Below, in pieces: positions 17,746 to 27,858 of a stretch of DNA of 64,000 nucleotides (within the stretch, counting starts at the first letter, position 1; every line of letters begins with the position of its first letter). The notes under the pieces were generated by a model, which saw only the letters and a list, made by a program, of their open reading frames with translations, was not told the origin of the DNA and made no database searches. A program made the position numbers and the translations under genes. The stretch is from the NCBI RefSeq assembly GCF_017301635.1, contig NZ_CP071091.1:9106501-9170500 (forward strand), in the 5' to 3' direction. Origin of the DNA: Myxococcus landrumus (lineage in GTDB: Bacteria; Myxococcota; Myxococcia; Myxococcales; Myxococcaceae).

Positions 17746-18549
17746 ATGAAGCTCCTCTCGAACAGCGCCATTGTGACGGGTGGCTCACAGGGAATCGGTC
17801 TGGCGATAGCCTCGCGCCTCATGCGCGAGGGCACCAGTGTGCTCGTTTTCGGACGGACCGAGTCCAAGGTCGTCGAGGCCGCTGAACGCCTCAATCGCGA
17901 AGGGGAAGGCCGTGCTCGAGCCGTCCCCTTCGCGGGAGATGTTTGTCGACAGGCGGATGTCGAACGGGCTCACGCGTTCGCCACGGCTCAGCTGGGTTTG
18001 CCTGGCATCCTCGTGAACAATGCGGGCTCTGTATCACTGCACCTGCTCGTGGACCTTCCCGAGGAGGAGCTGGACCGGCTGCTCGGGGTGAACCTGAAGG
18101 GGCCGTTCCTCTTCATGCAGACTTTCGCCCGAGCCCTCATCGCCGAGAAGCGGCCCGGCGCCATCGTGAATGTTTCATCGCTGTGTCAGTCGGTGGTGAC
18201 GGAAGGCTTTGGCCACTACTCCGCCTCCAAGGCCGCCTTGGCTCAGCTCTCACGTGCGGCGGCACTGGAGCTGGGACGACACTCCATCCGAGTCAACGTC
18301 GTCGCGCCGGGCGCCATCCACACGCCCCTCGCGGCCTCCTTCATCGATGAGCCAGCGATGCGACGGGAGCTGCTCGCGCGCACTCCGCTGGGCAGGCCCC
18401 ATGGTTTGCCAGACGACGTGGCGCGGGTGGTCGCGTTCCTCTGCGCGGAGGAGTCCTCCTGGGTGACGGGAGAGAGCCTCGACGTGGATGGAGGCAGCCA
18501 CCTGCGCGGGATGCACAGCTACTGGGACACGCTGAATCCACCGCGGTAG
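17746..18549 (+). CDS. Short-chain dehydrogenase/reductase (SDR)
   Basis: NAD(P)-dependent oxidoreductase of the classical SDR family, 267 residues. It has the cofactor motif TGGSQGIGLA at residues 11-20, NNAG in the middle, the catalytic Tyr-Lys pair in GHYSASKAAL, and the C-terminal DVDGG end typical of FabG-like members. The substrate cannot be assigned. It has no partner genes of a fatty-acid or polyketide pathway nearby. The 3-prime end overlaps the end of the convergent heme oxygenase gene by 31 bp. Confidence 0.88.
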   Translation: MKLLSNSAIVTGGSQGIGLAIASRLMREGTSVLVFGRTESKVVEAAERLNREGEGRARAVPFAGDVCRQADVERAHAFATAQLGLPGILVNNAGSVSLHLLVDLPEEELDRLLGVNLKGPFLFMQTFARALIAEKRPGAIVNVSSLCQSVVTEGFGHYSASKAALAQLSRAAALELGRHSIRVNVVAPGAIHTPLAASFIDEPAMRRELLARTPLGRPHGLPDDVARVVAFLCAEESSWVTGESLDVDGGSHLRGMHSYWDTLNPPR

Positions 18550-19346
18550 CCACCGCCGGGCGGAGGACTCAGGCCTGTCGCGCCGCGAGCCAGTTCGTCG
18601 CAGATGAGCGATTGGAGGCGGAACGCCATGCGGGCCTCCTGGATGATTTCGCGCGCCTCGTCTTCTTCCAGCTCCAGGCCGTCGATGCGCGAGGTGAGCC
18701 TGACGCGGAAGGCGGCGAGCTCCTCCGGCGTGTCCGTTCCATGGAACCGGGTGCCTCGCGCGTCCTCCAACTCGAAGGCGTTGGTGATGATGCGCGCACG
18801 GGTGGGCGCCTCGGAAAGGTCCAGCATGCAGCGCGCGTAGACATGGCCCACGAGCAGGTGCGGCGCGTCCTCCGCCACCTCGCGCAGGCGCTCGGCGTGC
18901 AGCCGCGTCTCCACACACGCGAAGGTCTCCGTGCGCGACTCTCCGCAGAAGTACGTCAGGTCCTCGTCGAGCGCGGCGGCCCGGCGCAGCTCCGGCAGCA
19001 ACAACACGGGCGTCAGCGCGGTGCGGGCCACGCGGGGCAGCACGCTCTCGTAGGTGGAGTAGAGCAGGTGGAGCTGGCGCAGGTACGTGACGTAGTGCTG
19101 GGCCCGGACGAACTGGCCGTAGATGCCGTCCCACGTGTCGACGAAGAGCGACTGGAGGAACACGGAGCGCTCGGCCTGCGCATGGACCTTCGCCGTGCCC
19201 TCAGCGAGCAGCACGGACAACGGCGCGCGACTCGGCGGCTGGGGCGCGGCGAGGGACTCCACCTGCTGGCTCTCGCGCTCACTCAGCCGACGCACTCGCG
19301 CGGACTGCTCCGTCCTGGGCAGCCGCAGGGAACCGGCGGAGCTCAC
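18519..19346 (-). CDS. Heme oxygenase (biliverdin-producing type)
   Basis: A 275-residue, all-helical heme oxygenase-like protein that would open heme to biliverdin, CO and iron. The conserved start of the domain is LSVLLAEGTAKVHAQAER at residues 43-60, where His55 matches the proximal heme ligand. The middle helices (YVTYLRQLHLLYSTYESVLP) are typical, and the distal glycine-rich helix is not obvious. The first 40 residues are an extra N-terminal segment. The GTG start overlaps the stop of the small upstream gene (GTGA), so the two are co-translated. Iron release or heme sensing under iron limitation is likely, given the Fur-like site upstream. Confidence 0.72.
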   Translation of the reverse strand: MSSAGSLRLPRTEQSARVRRLSERESQQVESLAAPQPPSRAPLSVLLAEGTAKVHAQAERSVFLQSLFVDTWDGIYGQFVRAQHYVTYLRQLHLLYSTYESVLPRVARTALTPVLLLPELRRAAALDEDLTYFCGESRTETFACVETRLHAERLREVAEDAPHLLVGHVYARCMLDLSEAPTRARIITNAFELEDARGTRFHGTDTPEELAAFRVRLTSRIDGLELEEDEAREIIQEARMAFRLQSLICDELARGATGLSPPPGGGYRGGFSVSQ

Positions 19347-19597
19347 TGCTTCCACCCGCCAAACAGCGGCGACTGCATCGACGGCGCCGGCTCGGAGTCT
19401 TCCGGTGCGGACTGCTCCACGCCCTCCAGGTTCTGCACCGCCTCCGCCAGTGTCACCCCGATGGCGCGCAGCACTTCCTCCTCCACGCGAATCGTCACCG
19501 GGCCCATCGCGAGGTGGATGTGTCCACACGTGCAGCGCGTGACTTCCGCGCAAGGCCCCCTCGCGAGCACCTTCTTGCCGCATCCCTGACCGAGCAT
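19343..19597 (-). CDS. Small Cys/His protein upstream of heme oxygenase
   Basis: An 84-residue protein with AGGAG seven bases before the ATG. The N-terminal half carries Cys6, Cys16, Cys22, Cys24, His26 and His28 in a CTCGHIHLAMGPVTIRV context, which looks like a metal, iron-sulfur or heme site. The C-terminal half is an acidic, Pro-rich tail. Short proteins with a CGxxHL-GPVTxR pattern occur near iron genes in other bacteria as far as I recall; I cannot name a family. Coupling to heme oxygenase suggests a heme donor, a regulator or an iron acceptor (inference). Confidence 0.65.
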   Translation of the reverse strand: MLGQGCGKKVLARGPCAEVTRCTCGHIHLAMGPVTIRVEEEVLRAIGVTLAEAVQNLEGVEQSAPEDSEPAPSMQSPLFGGWKQ

Positions 19598-19610
19598 CGC
19601 GTGTCTCCTG

Positions 19611-19642
19611 ATTTTGATTTTGATTATCGAAATCAACAAAAT
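19611..19642 (-). promoter_or_regulatory. Fur-like operator and promoter region of the heme oxygenase operon
   Basis: A strongly AT-rich dyad inside GC-rich DNA: ATTTTG, ATT, TTGATT, five bases, AATCAA, CAAAAT, so the arms pair over 12 positions. The left arm is also an array of GATTTT/GATTTT/GATTAT hexamers, as in Fur boxes built of repeated GATAAT-like units. It ends about 14 bp from the start codon of the small gene, so it would overlap the promoter. Iron-responsive repression is inferred. Confidence 0.55.
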
Positions 19643-19692
19643 GATGCGCCAATCCCGCCCGGGAGTCAATCCCAGGGGGAGTTGGAAGGGGG

Positions 19693-20220
19693 TTACGGCG
19701 CTGGAGAGGGGGTGGGCGTCTCGGGGAGAGGTTCGCCGCCCATGGGCTGGCGGTTCGCGTCGCGCAATCCCACGAGCACGCTGGAGCCGCTGGACGTCAT
19801 CCGCAGCTCGGCGTAGCGGGCCCGCTCGTAGCGCTCCGCGTGGCCTTCCTGGAAGAAGAAGGACTCGGCGCCCAGGCGGATGCGGCCATCGCGGCGGCGA
19901 TAGCGCAGCTTGAACTCATCTGGGGCCAGGGGAACGTCGGGCGAGTCCATGCGGACGAACTGGCCCACGCCGTTCTCGTCCAGCTTCAGCACGAGCAGGC
20001 CCGAGCCAGGCGCCAGGGCCGCATCGTCCTGGATGCCGCGGGTGAGGTCATAGTCCAGGACCATGTAGTCGCCCTGCATCAGCGAGCGAGGGTCCACGGG
20101 GGCCAGCTCCAGCAACACGCTCTGGCCCGTGGCGAGGACGTGTTCCTTCTGGATGACGAGGCCCAGCGGGACGAAGAGCGCCAGCGCGAGGCCGAGGAAG
20201 AAGAGTCCGGAGCGAATCAT
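19693..20220 (-). CDS. GDYXXLXY-domain membrane-anchored protein
   Basis: A 175-residue protein with one N-terminal membrane helix and the motif that names the family: SLMQGDYMVLDYDL around residues 51-64. The rest is an extracytoplasmic beta-rich domain and a Pro-rich end. Its ATG overlaps the DUF4401 stop (ATGA). GDYXXLXY, DUF4401 and DUF2157 proteins regularly occur as a trio; the trio's function is unknown, and a membrane complex is presumed. Confidence 0.8.
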   Translation of the reverse strand: MIRSGLFFLGLALALFVPLGLVIQKEHVLATGQSVLLELAPVDPRSLMQGDYMVLDYDLTRGIQDDAALAPGSGLLVLKLDENGVGQFVRMDSPDVPLAPDEFKLRYRRRDGRIRLGAESFFFQEGHAERYERARYAELRMTSSGSSVLVGLRDANRQPMGGEPLPETPTPSPAP

Positions 20221-21317
20221 CGTGCCTCCACCGCCGTCCGAGGTTCGCGCTGGGACAGGAACCACCGGAGCGCGAGGAGGATTGCGCCGCTGCCCACCAG
20301 GGCTCCGGACTTGGCCAACAGGGAGAGGCCCAGGTCGTAGTAGTACCAGCTGCCCGAGACGAGGAGGAAGGCCACCGCGATTCCCAGCAGGAGGCTGTTG
20401 CGGCGGAGGAAGCCACTCAGGAGCAGCCCCACCGAGGCGATGACCGAGGGGGTATGGGGCGTGAGCAAGGCCATCAGCGTGAGCGCGACGAAGACGCCCG
20501 CGCCGGTGCTGCTCGCCGGCTCCAGGTCGAGCTCCTTCATGGTGTGCCACGCGGTGTAGAGGGTGAGCGCGGTGAGGCCCAGCGTGAGGACCGAGATGGG
20601 CGGGGCCACGATGTGCGTGTCAAAGCCAAGCCCGACGAGTGAGTCCATGGCGCTCATCGTGCTTCGGCCCAGCAACAGGAGCGGGACGCAGGCGGAGAGT
20701 CCAAGGGTGACGGAGTCCGCGATTTCCCCCACGCGGCTGACGGCGAGCCGGGGCTGGAAGATGAGCAGGAACTGCGCGACCGCGGCACACACGAACACGC
20801 CGATATCCACGCCCAGGACTCCCAGGCCGCTCCAAAGAAGGACGAGCGAGGCCCCCACGACGTTGAGCGTGGCGATGAAGCGGAAGATGGAGTCCGGGAA
20901 GGCGACGAGCAGCCCGGCGCTGAGGAGGAGGTTCGCGACGGCGGTGGTTTCGACGTCCTCCGACGTCATGCCGACGCCCGCGGTCACCATGCCCACGCCC
21001 GCCAGCGCGAGGGCGAGCGTGAGCTGGTCGACGAAGGCGCCGGTGGCCAGTCGCCGCAGGAGGGTGGCGCAGATGCTCGCGAACAGCCCCACCGCGATGA
21101 AGATGACCTCGTTCTCCATGACACCCACGCAGCCGAAGAAGCTCAGGACGAAGGCGGCGGAGATCCACGCGCCAGCGCCCGCGAATGCCTTGACGTACCA
21201 GGGGCTGGCGGTGCTGGTTCGTTGGAGGGCTTCCAGCGAGGTGCGGGCTCGGGACTCGGAGACTTCGTCGAGCTGGAGCCCTTGGAAGACTTCGCGCAAG
21301 GAGGGGCGAAGGGACAT
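20217..21317 (-). CDS. DUF4401-type multi-pass membrane protein
   Basis: A 366-residue integral membrane protein with about ten hydrophobic segments starting near residue 45 (WISAAFVLSFFGCVGVM) and a short soluble N-terminus. It lies one base after the DUF2157 gene and overlaps the GDYXXLXY gene by 4 bp. The family assignment comes from this conserved trio arrangement and topology. No catalytic motif is visible, and the role is unknown. Confidence 0.75.
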   Translation of the reverse strand: MSLRPSLREVFQGLQLDEVSESRARTSLEALQRTSTASPWYVKAFAGAGAWISAAFVLSFFGCVGVMENEVIFIAVGLFASICATLLRRLATGAFVDQLTLALALAGVGMVTAGVGMTSEDVETTAVANLLLSAGLLVAFPDSIFRFIATLNVVGASLVLLWSGLGVLGVDIGVFVCAAVAQFLLIFQPRLAVSRVGEIADSVTLGLSACVPLLLLGRSTMSAMDSLVGLGFDTHIVAPPISVLTLGLTALTLYTAWHTMKELDLEPASSTGAGVFVALTLMALLTPHTPSVIASVGLLLSGFLRRNSLLLGIAVAFLLVSGSWYYYDLGLSLLAKSGALVGSGAILLALRWFLSQREPRTAVEAR

Positions 21318-21318
21318 G

Positions 21319-22350
21319 TCAGGACTCCTCCGAAGCGCCCGTGGCCCGGGCCTGGGCGCGCAGCCAGGAGATGGCGAGCCCCAACTGTGCGACGAGGGCG
21401 ATGGGGATGATGATCAAGGCGAGCTCGATGTTCCTCGCGCCGTCGGTGATGACGTCGCCGATGAAGGTGGTGACGAGCGAGATGACGCAGAAGAGGCCCA
21501 GGGTGAGGAGGAACAGCTCACCGCGCAGGTGCCGGTGCAGGGCGTAGTCCGCGGCCAGGGTCGCCACGACCAGACCCATGGCGATGTAGGCCGCGGGGGA
21601 GGCGAATTCGTTCGGGTCGACGATGAGCGCCGAGGTCATCACGAGCACGGGCGCCACCGTCATCACCGCGAGGACGCGGGGCAGCCATCGGTCCTGGAGC
21701 CAGGGGACCTTCAGGTTGGCGAAGTGCTCGTACGTGGCCCAGGCGAAGCCGTTGAGGAGGCTCAGCGCCACCGCGAGCCAGTCGAGTCCCCTGAGCGGGT
21801 GGAAGACACTGAACCGCTCGGCCAGCACTTGAAAATGGAAGAGGATGGCGCCGGTGTTGATGAGGACCCCGAGGAGCAGCCAGAGCGCGGGGAAGCGCGA
21901 CATGGCCACCCAGGGGAGGATGAGCGCGGCCCAGCCGACGAACAGCTCGAACGCATCGGCGCCGGTCTGGTACGCCTGCCCGTAGACGGCGAGCATCGCC
22001 CCGACGAGGACCGATGCGGCGAACAGACAGAACTGGCCGGAGAGCTTGTCTCCACGCCCGCGCGCGGCCAGGGCGGACGCGGCGATGCCCGCGGCGATGA
22101 GGCCCAGCTTCGCGAAGCGATGCAGGTCGGCCCAGTTGTACGCGAAGAAGTAGATGATGCCGGACAGCACCAACATGGCGCCGAGCGCGAGCAGCGTGGT
22201 GGACAGGAAGCGCCGCCAGGCCTCGGCGGGTGGTGCGCCCAGGGCGAGCTGCATCGCGCGCTCCCGCGAGGCTGGAGGAAGCGCTCCGGCGGCGAAGAGT
22301 TCTCTCAGGCGCTCTGGAGTCGCATCAAGGTCGAGCAGGTCTTTCGGCAC
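21319..22350 (-). CDS. DUF2157-type multi-pass membrane protein
   Basis: First gene of the membrane trio, 343 residues from GTG 22350. A soluble helical N-terminus (LLDLDATPERLRELFAAGAL, about 70 residues) precedes some ten membrane helices. The start is uncertain because no good ribosome binding site is visible; the open frame continues upstream into the divergent peptidase gene, which argues against a longer form. The 115-bp gap to the M14 peptidase must hold both promoters. The function is unknown. Confidence 0.72.
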   Translation of the reverse strand: MPKDLLDLDATPERLRELFAAGALPPASRERAMQLALGAPPAEAWRRFLSTTLLALGAMLVLSGIIYFFAYNWADLHRFAKLGLIAAGIAASALAARGRGDKLSGQFCLFAASVLVGAMLAVYGQAYQTGADAFELFVGWAALILPWVAMSRFPALWLLLGVLINTGAILFHFQVLAERFSVFHPLRGLDWLAVALSLLNGFAWATYEHFANLKVPWLQDRWLPRVLAVMTVAPVLVMTSALIVDPNEFASPAAYIAMGLVVATLAADYALHRHLRGELFLLTLGLFCVISLVTTFIGDVITDGARNIELALIIIPIALVAQLGLAISWLRAQARATGASEES

Positions 22351-22465
22351 GTCGGAGACTGTAGCCAAATGGCGAGGTCGCCGTCGTGAGTTGCCTGCCC
22401 TCCGACGAAAACCATCGCGCGGAGCGCCGCTTCCTTGCTTGACTCCCGAGGCCAAGGACACCGCC

Positions 22466-23863
22466 ATGCGCCACGTCGGACGCCGTCGCTACAGTCGACT
22501 CGTTGCCCCGGCCTGTCTCCTCCTCGCGTGGGGCCTTGCCGGAACGGTCCACGCCCACTCCACCATGTCCACCACTCCCGCCATCTCCATTCCTCCTCCC
22601 CAGGCGCTCGCGGCGCGGTGGGAGCAGGTTCATCTCCGGTCGCTTCCGCTCGCGCCGCTCGTCCGGCACTCGGATGTGGAGCAGCACCTGAAGGCGCTGC
22701 AGGCTCGCGCACCGGACTTCTTCAAGCTGGAGGTCGCGGGGCATTCGGTGGAGGGGCGCGCGCTCTACCACGTCACCGTGGGGACGGGACCGCGCCGCAT
22801 CCTGCTCTGGTCGCAGATGCACGGCGACGAGCCCACGGCCACGACCGCGCTGTTGGACCTCTTCGAGTTCCTCTCGACGAACCGCGAGGAGCCCTGGGTC
22901 TCACGGCTGCTCTCCCAGCTCACGCTGCATGCCGTCCCCATGCTCAACCCCGACGGCGCCCATCGCTTCCAGCGTCGCAATGCCCAGGGCATCGACATCA
23001 ATCGGGATGCACTTGCACTCCAGACACCCGAGGCGCGGACGCTCAAGTCACTGAGGGACGCCCTGGAGCCCTCCGTCGGCTTCAATCTGCACAACCAGGG
23101 ATGGCGCCACGGCGTGGGGGACACGGGGCGGCCCGCGTCCATCTCCGTGCTCGCCCCCGCGTTCGACAAGGCGCGGGGTGACAACCCTGGACGCCTCCTC
23201 GCCAAGAAGGTCTGCGGGGTGATTCGCGACGCGGTGGAGACCCTCGCGCCCGGACAGGTGGGCCGCTACGACGACACCTTCGAGGCGCGCGCCTTCGGCG
23301 ACAACATGACGCGCTGGGGAACGCCCACGGTCCTCATCGAGACCGGCGCGTGGACCTCGCTTCCTCCGGACGAGCCCCTGGTGCGCCTCAACTTCGTCGC
23401 GCTCGCCACCGCGCTGGATTCGCTCGCCAGTGGTCAGGCGGAGCAGGCGGACCTCGCGCGCTACGATTCCATCCCGGAGAACGACAGCTCGGGCATCGTG
23501 CACTTGTTGCTCAAGGGCATCGGCATGTTCGGCGCGGATGGCAAGCCCTTCACGGGCGACGTGGGCATCGCCGTCAGTCGCGCTGTGCGCACGAAGGGGA
23601 AGAAGCTCGCCCTGGTGCACGTGGGCAAGATTGACGAGCTCGGAGACCTGCGAGTCCTGGGCGCCATCGAGACCGTGGACGGCGCGGGGCTGTTCGTCGT
23701 GCCAGGGACGGGGAAGGGGGCGAAGCCGGGTGACACCTACCGACTGGCTCAGCCCGCGCGGCAGGCCCTGTCGCTGGGACAGCGCGCGGACCTGCTGCTG
23801 CTGCGGCCCCTGGAGGCCGCGGGCACCTTCCGCATCGAGCGCATCATCCGCTTCGACCCTTGA
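22466..23863 (+). CDS. Secreted M14-family zinc carboxypeptidase-like peptidase
   Basis: A 465-residue exported metallopeptidase with a signal peptide ending near residue 30 (GLAGTVHAH). The zinc ligands HxxE are His119 and Glu122 (MHGDE) and the third ligand is His209 (NLHNQG). Substrate-binding residues lie in NPDGAHRFQRRNAQGIDINRD, and the catalytic Glu292 is in IETGAW. All needed residues are present, so it is probably active. The C-terminal 150 residues form an extra beta-rich domain. In a predatory soil bacterium it may process peptides or peptidoglycan stems (inference). Confidence 0.85.
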   Translation: MRHVGRRRYSRLVAPACLLLAWGLAGTVHAHSTMSTTPAISIPPPQALAARWEQVHLRSLPLAPLVRHSDVEQHLKALQARAPDFFKLEVAGHSVEGRALYHVTVGTGPRRILLWSQMHGDEPTATTALLDLFEFLSTNREEPWVSRLLSQLTLHAVPMLNPDGAHRFQRRNAQGIDINRDALALQTPEARTLKSLRDALEPSVGFNLHNQGWRHGVGDTGRPASISVLAPAFDKARGDNPGRLLAKKVCGVIRDAVETLAPGQVGRYDDTFEARAFGDNMTRWGTPTVLIETGAWTSLPPDEPLVRLNFVALATALDSLASGQAEQADLARYDSIPENDSSGIVHLLLKGIGMFGADGKPFTGDVGIAVSRAVRTKGKKLALVHVGKIDELGDLRVLGAIETVDGAGLFVVPGTGKGAKPGDTYRLAQPARQALSLGQRADLLLLRPLEAAGTFRIERIIRFDP

Positions 23864-23871
23864 GCGCGGCG

Positions 23872-24795
23872 CTACGGCTTCTCCGCGTCGCGCGGCGTCT
23901 CCAGGAAGGACTTCAGCTCGGGGAGGACTCGCTCGGGGCGCTCGTGATGCGGGCTGTGCGCCGCGTCCATTCGGACGAGTCGAGCGTTCGGAAACCGCCG
24001 CAGGGCTTCTTCCGCGAGTGACACGGGCAGGACCTCCTCCCGCTCTCCCCAGATGAGGAGCACTGGCGCGGTGACCTGGGTCAGTTTCTCCTGGCGATGG
24101 AACACGGGGCCCGTCAGGGGCACCAGCTTGTCGAAGGCGTGTGCCGCCTCGTCGCGTCCACCCGGGATGGACATCAGCTCGTACTCCAGGGCGCCGAGCC
24201 GTTGCCCCAGCGGCGTTGGCGCGGGAGGCATCATCCTCGCCCAGGCCCAAGGGCCCAGCGAGCGCGCCAGTCGCTCCGGCCCCGCCCGGAAGAAGGCCCG
24301 GGCCTTGCGCGTCATGTCCGGTCCCAGGCCCATGGCGTCCAGCAGCACCAGCCGCTCCACCGGGACACGCGTCCGCAGGGCCAGCTCCAGCCCCACCAGT
24401 CCGCCCAGCGAGTGGCCCACCACCGAAACGGGGCCGGGGGCGAGCTGCTCCAGCAGGGCCTCCACCGGGTCCGTGAAGAAGCGCACCCCTTCCTCGGCCG
24501 AGTGGACAGTCCCGCCTCCGGACGAGGACATTCCGAAGCCGGGCAGGTCCACCGCCAACACCCGGTGGGTCCTCGCCAGGGCCGTCAGGTACGCGAACCA
24601 TGTGGAGGCCGCTCCGCCACGCCCGTGCAGCAGCAGCACGGTGGGCCCGTGGCCTCCCTCGAGCACCCGGAGGGCTCCTCCGTCCGGAATCCAGTGCACC
24701 GCCGCCTTCACCGCCGGGGACAGCTGGGCCAGGAGGGAGGACTCCTCGGGTCCCGCCGAGGGGGCCCCTGCCTGGGGAAAGCCCTTCACGGCCAC
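23872..24795 (-). CDS. Alpha/beta-fold hydrolase
   Basis: A 307-residue hydrolase of the epoxide hydrolase/lactonase-like group. The oxyanion region is LLLHGRGGAAS, the nucleophile Ser129 sits in VVGHSLGG, the acid lies after LLIWGEREEVLP, and the catalytic His is in the MDAAHSPHHERPE stretch near the end. The start is GTG 24795 or a second in-frame GTG six bases later. It stops 9 bp from the convergent M14 peptidase. The substrate is unknown. Confidence 0.82.
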   Translation of the reverse strand: MAVKGFPQAGAPSAGPEESSLLAQLSPAVKAAVHWIPDGGALRVLEGGHGPTVLLLHGRGGAASTWFAYLTALARTHRVLAVDLPGFGMSSSGGGTVHSAEEGVRFFTDPVEALLEQLAPGPVSVVGHSLGGLVGLELALRTRVPVERLVLLDAMGLGPDMTRKARAFFRAGPERLARSLGPWAWARMMPPAPTPLGQRLGALEYELMSIPGGRDEAAHAFDKLVPLTGPVFHRQEKLTQVTAPVLLIWGEREEVLPVSLAEEALRRFPNARLVRMDAAHSPHHERPERVLPELKSFLETPRDAEKP

Positions 24796-24973
24796 CCCTC
24801 GGAGGGCCCCGGATGACAGGGGCTGAGACGGTGGGTGGGGGGCGACAGGGGCATGGAGCGGAGTCCTCGGGAGAGGGGAGCCTCAACTTACTGGAATGCC
24901 CGGCCTTCTGTGGTGTTGAGCCGGGGACCCAGTCACCTCTAGGCTGCCCGCCGCCAGTCTTATCCGAGGCGTC

Positions 24974-25963
<990 letters not shown>

Positions 25964-25981
25964 CCTTCCGCCGAGCGCCCC

Positions 25982-26863
25982 GTGCTGCCCAAGGACCTCA
26001 TCCGCCGCATCCGCAAGCTGGAGATTCGCACCCGCAAGGTGGTCTCCGACATGCTCGCGGGCCAGTACCACTCGGTCTTCAAGGGCCGGGGCATGGCGTT
26101 CTCCGAAGTGCGGCAGTACCAGCCCGGCGATGAGATTCGCATCATCGACTGGAACGTCACCGCGAGGATGAACGAGGCCTACGTCAAGGTCTTCACCGAG
26201 GAGCGCGAGCTCACGGTGATGCTGCTCGTGGACGTCTCGGCGTCGAAGGAGTTCGGCTCGCGCGAGCGCACCAAGGCGGAGATCGCCGCCGAGGTCGCCG
26301 CGCAGATTGCCTTCAGCGCCATCGCCAACAACGACCGCGTGGGGCTCATCCTCTTCTCGGACCGGGTGGAGAAGGTGGTGCCACCACGCAAGGGCCGCAC
26401 CCACGTGCTGCGGTTGGTGAGCGACATCCTGACCTTCCAGCCCGCGGGCAAGGGCACGGACCTGTCCGTGGGCCTGACGTACCTGACGCAGGTGTCGAAG
26501 CGGAAGGCCGTCACGTTCCTGGTCTCCGACTTCCAGGCGCAGGGCTTCGAGAAGCCGCTGCGGTTGGTGGGGCGCAAGCACGACCTGGTCCCCGTGGTGG
26601 TGGAGGACCCGCTCGAGGAGGCCTTCCCGCGCCTGGGCCTGGTGGAGATGGAGGACCCGGAGACGGGCGACCGCTTCGTCGTGGACACCAGCGACCCGGG
26701 CGTGCGCGGGCGCTACTCGCGCTTCATGCAAGCCGCGCGTGACGAGCGGCGAAAGCTCTTCAAGAAGCTGGAGTTGGACCACGTGGAGCTGCGAGCGGGA
26801 GATGACCACGGCAAGGCGCTCGCGCAGTTCTTCCGCGCGCGGGCCCGGAGGATGGCGGCATGA
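25982..26863 (+). CDS. DUF58 domain protein (VWA-like)
   Basis: A 293-residue protein with the DUF58 signature FSEVRQYQPGDEIRIIDWNVTAR around residues 40-62. A VWA-type fold follows with a degenerate MIDAS (LLVDVSASKEFG). It is soluble and presumably the adaptor between MoxR and the membrane Bat proteins. The GTG start lies 18 bp after moxR. Its stop overlaps the next start (ATGA). Confidence 0.9.
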   Translation: MLPKDLIRRIRKLEIRTRKVVSDMLAGQYHSVFKGRGMAFSEVRQYQPGDEIRIIDWNVTARMNEAYVKVFTEERELTVMLLVDVSASKEFGSRERTKAEIAAEVAAQIAFSAIANNDRVGLILFSDRVEKVVPPRKGRTHVLRLVSDILTFQPAGKGTDLSVGLTYLTQVSKRKAVTFLVSDFQAQGFEKPLRLVGRKHDLVPVVVEDPLEEAFPRLGLVEMEDPETGDRFVVDTSDPGVRGRYSRFMQAARDERRKLFKKLELDHVELRAGDDHGKALAQFFRARARRMAA

Positions 26864-27858
26864 GCCGGTGGATGGCCTTGCTCGCGATGCTGCTGTGCGT
26901 GGGAGCGCTCCCGTCGAGCGTCCGTGCCCAGCCTCAACCTCCCGGCGCGCCCGCGCACGAGGTGACGCAGCCCCTGGACATCTCGGTTCGAGTGGAGCCG
27001 CAGCAGGTCCGGATTGGCGACCCGTTCACCTACCACGTGGTGCTCACCCACCCGAAGGACCACCGCTATGAGCTGGCGGTGCCCAAGGAGACGGGTGACT
27101 TCGAGTTCCTGGACCAGACGCGCCAGCGCCATGACGGGACGGACTCCGCCTCCACGACGTTCGCCATCCGCATGTCGGCGTTCGCGCTGGGGAGCGTGAC
27201 GGTGCCCACGCTCGAGTTCGACGTGGCCACGCCGGAAGGGCCGCGCCACTACTCGCTGCCGGGGCGCACCATCGACGTCGCGTCCACGCTGCCCGCGGAC
27301 GCGGATGGACAGGGCGCGGACCTGTTCGACATCCAGCCTCCGCAGGAAGTGCCCATCCGTTCGTGGCGGTTGGTGCTGACGCTCCTGGGGGCGCTGGCCG
27401 CGGCGGTCCTGGCGTGGCTGCTCTTCCGCTGGTGGAAGAACCGCCCCAAGCACGTGGTGGTGCCGCCGCCGTTGCCCTTGGACGTGCGCACGCGCAAGGC
27501 GCTGGACACGCTGAAGGCGGAGAACCTGCCCGCGCGAGGCCAGGTGAAGGACTACTACTTCCGCCTGTCCGAAATCATCCGAGGCTACCTGGGGGAGCGC
27601 TATGGCTTCGAGGCGCTGGAGTGCACCAGCTCCGAGCTGATGGCCTCGCTGCGCCGGCTGTCCCCCCTGGGCCTTCCGGAAGACAAGCTGATGCGCTTCG
27701 TGTCCGAGTCGGACATGGTGAAGTACGCCCGGGCGGATGCGTCGCCCGAGAGCTGCCGTGACGCGCTCCTGTTCGGCTACGAGCTCGTCGAGAAGACCTT
27801 CGTTCCGCCCCAGCCGCCTCAGGCTCCCGCCAATGCCGCCGCTCCCCGCGTTCAATAA
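26860..27858 (+). CDS. Bat operon membrane protein with signal peptide (DUF4381-like)
   Basis: A 332-residue protein: signal peptide, periplasmic beta-sandwich domain (residues about 35-150), one membrane helix near 170-190 (LVLTLLGALAAAVLAWLLF), then a cytoplasmic helical region (YYFRLSEIIRGYLGERYGFEALECTSSEL) like that of DUF4381/BatD C-termini. It occupies the usual slot between DUF58 and BatA. Its last 26 bases overlap the BatA gene. Confidence 0.75.
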   Translation: MSRWMALLAMLLCVGALPSSVRAQPQPPGAPAHEVTQPLDISVRVEPQQVRIGDPFTYHVVLTHPKDHRYELAVPKETGDFEFLDQTRQRHDGTDSASTTFAIRMSAFALGSVTVPTLEFDVATPEGPRHYSLPGRTIDVASTLPADADGQGADLFDIQPPQEVPIRSWRLVLTLLGALAAAVLAWLLFRWWKNRPKHVVVPPPLPLDVRTRKALDTLKAENLPARGQVKDYYFRLSEIIRGYLGERYGFEALECTSSELMASLRRLSPLGLPEDKLMRFVSESDMVKYARADASPESCRDALLFGYELVEKTFVPPQPPQAPANAAAPRVQ

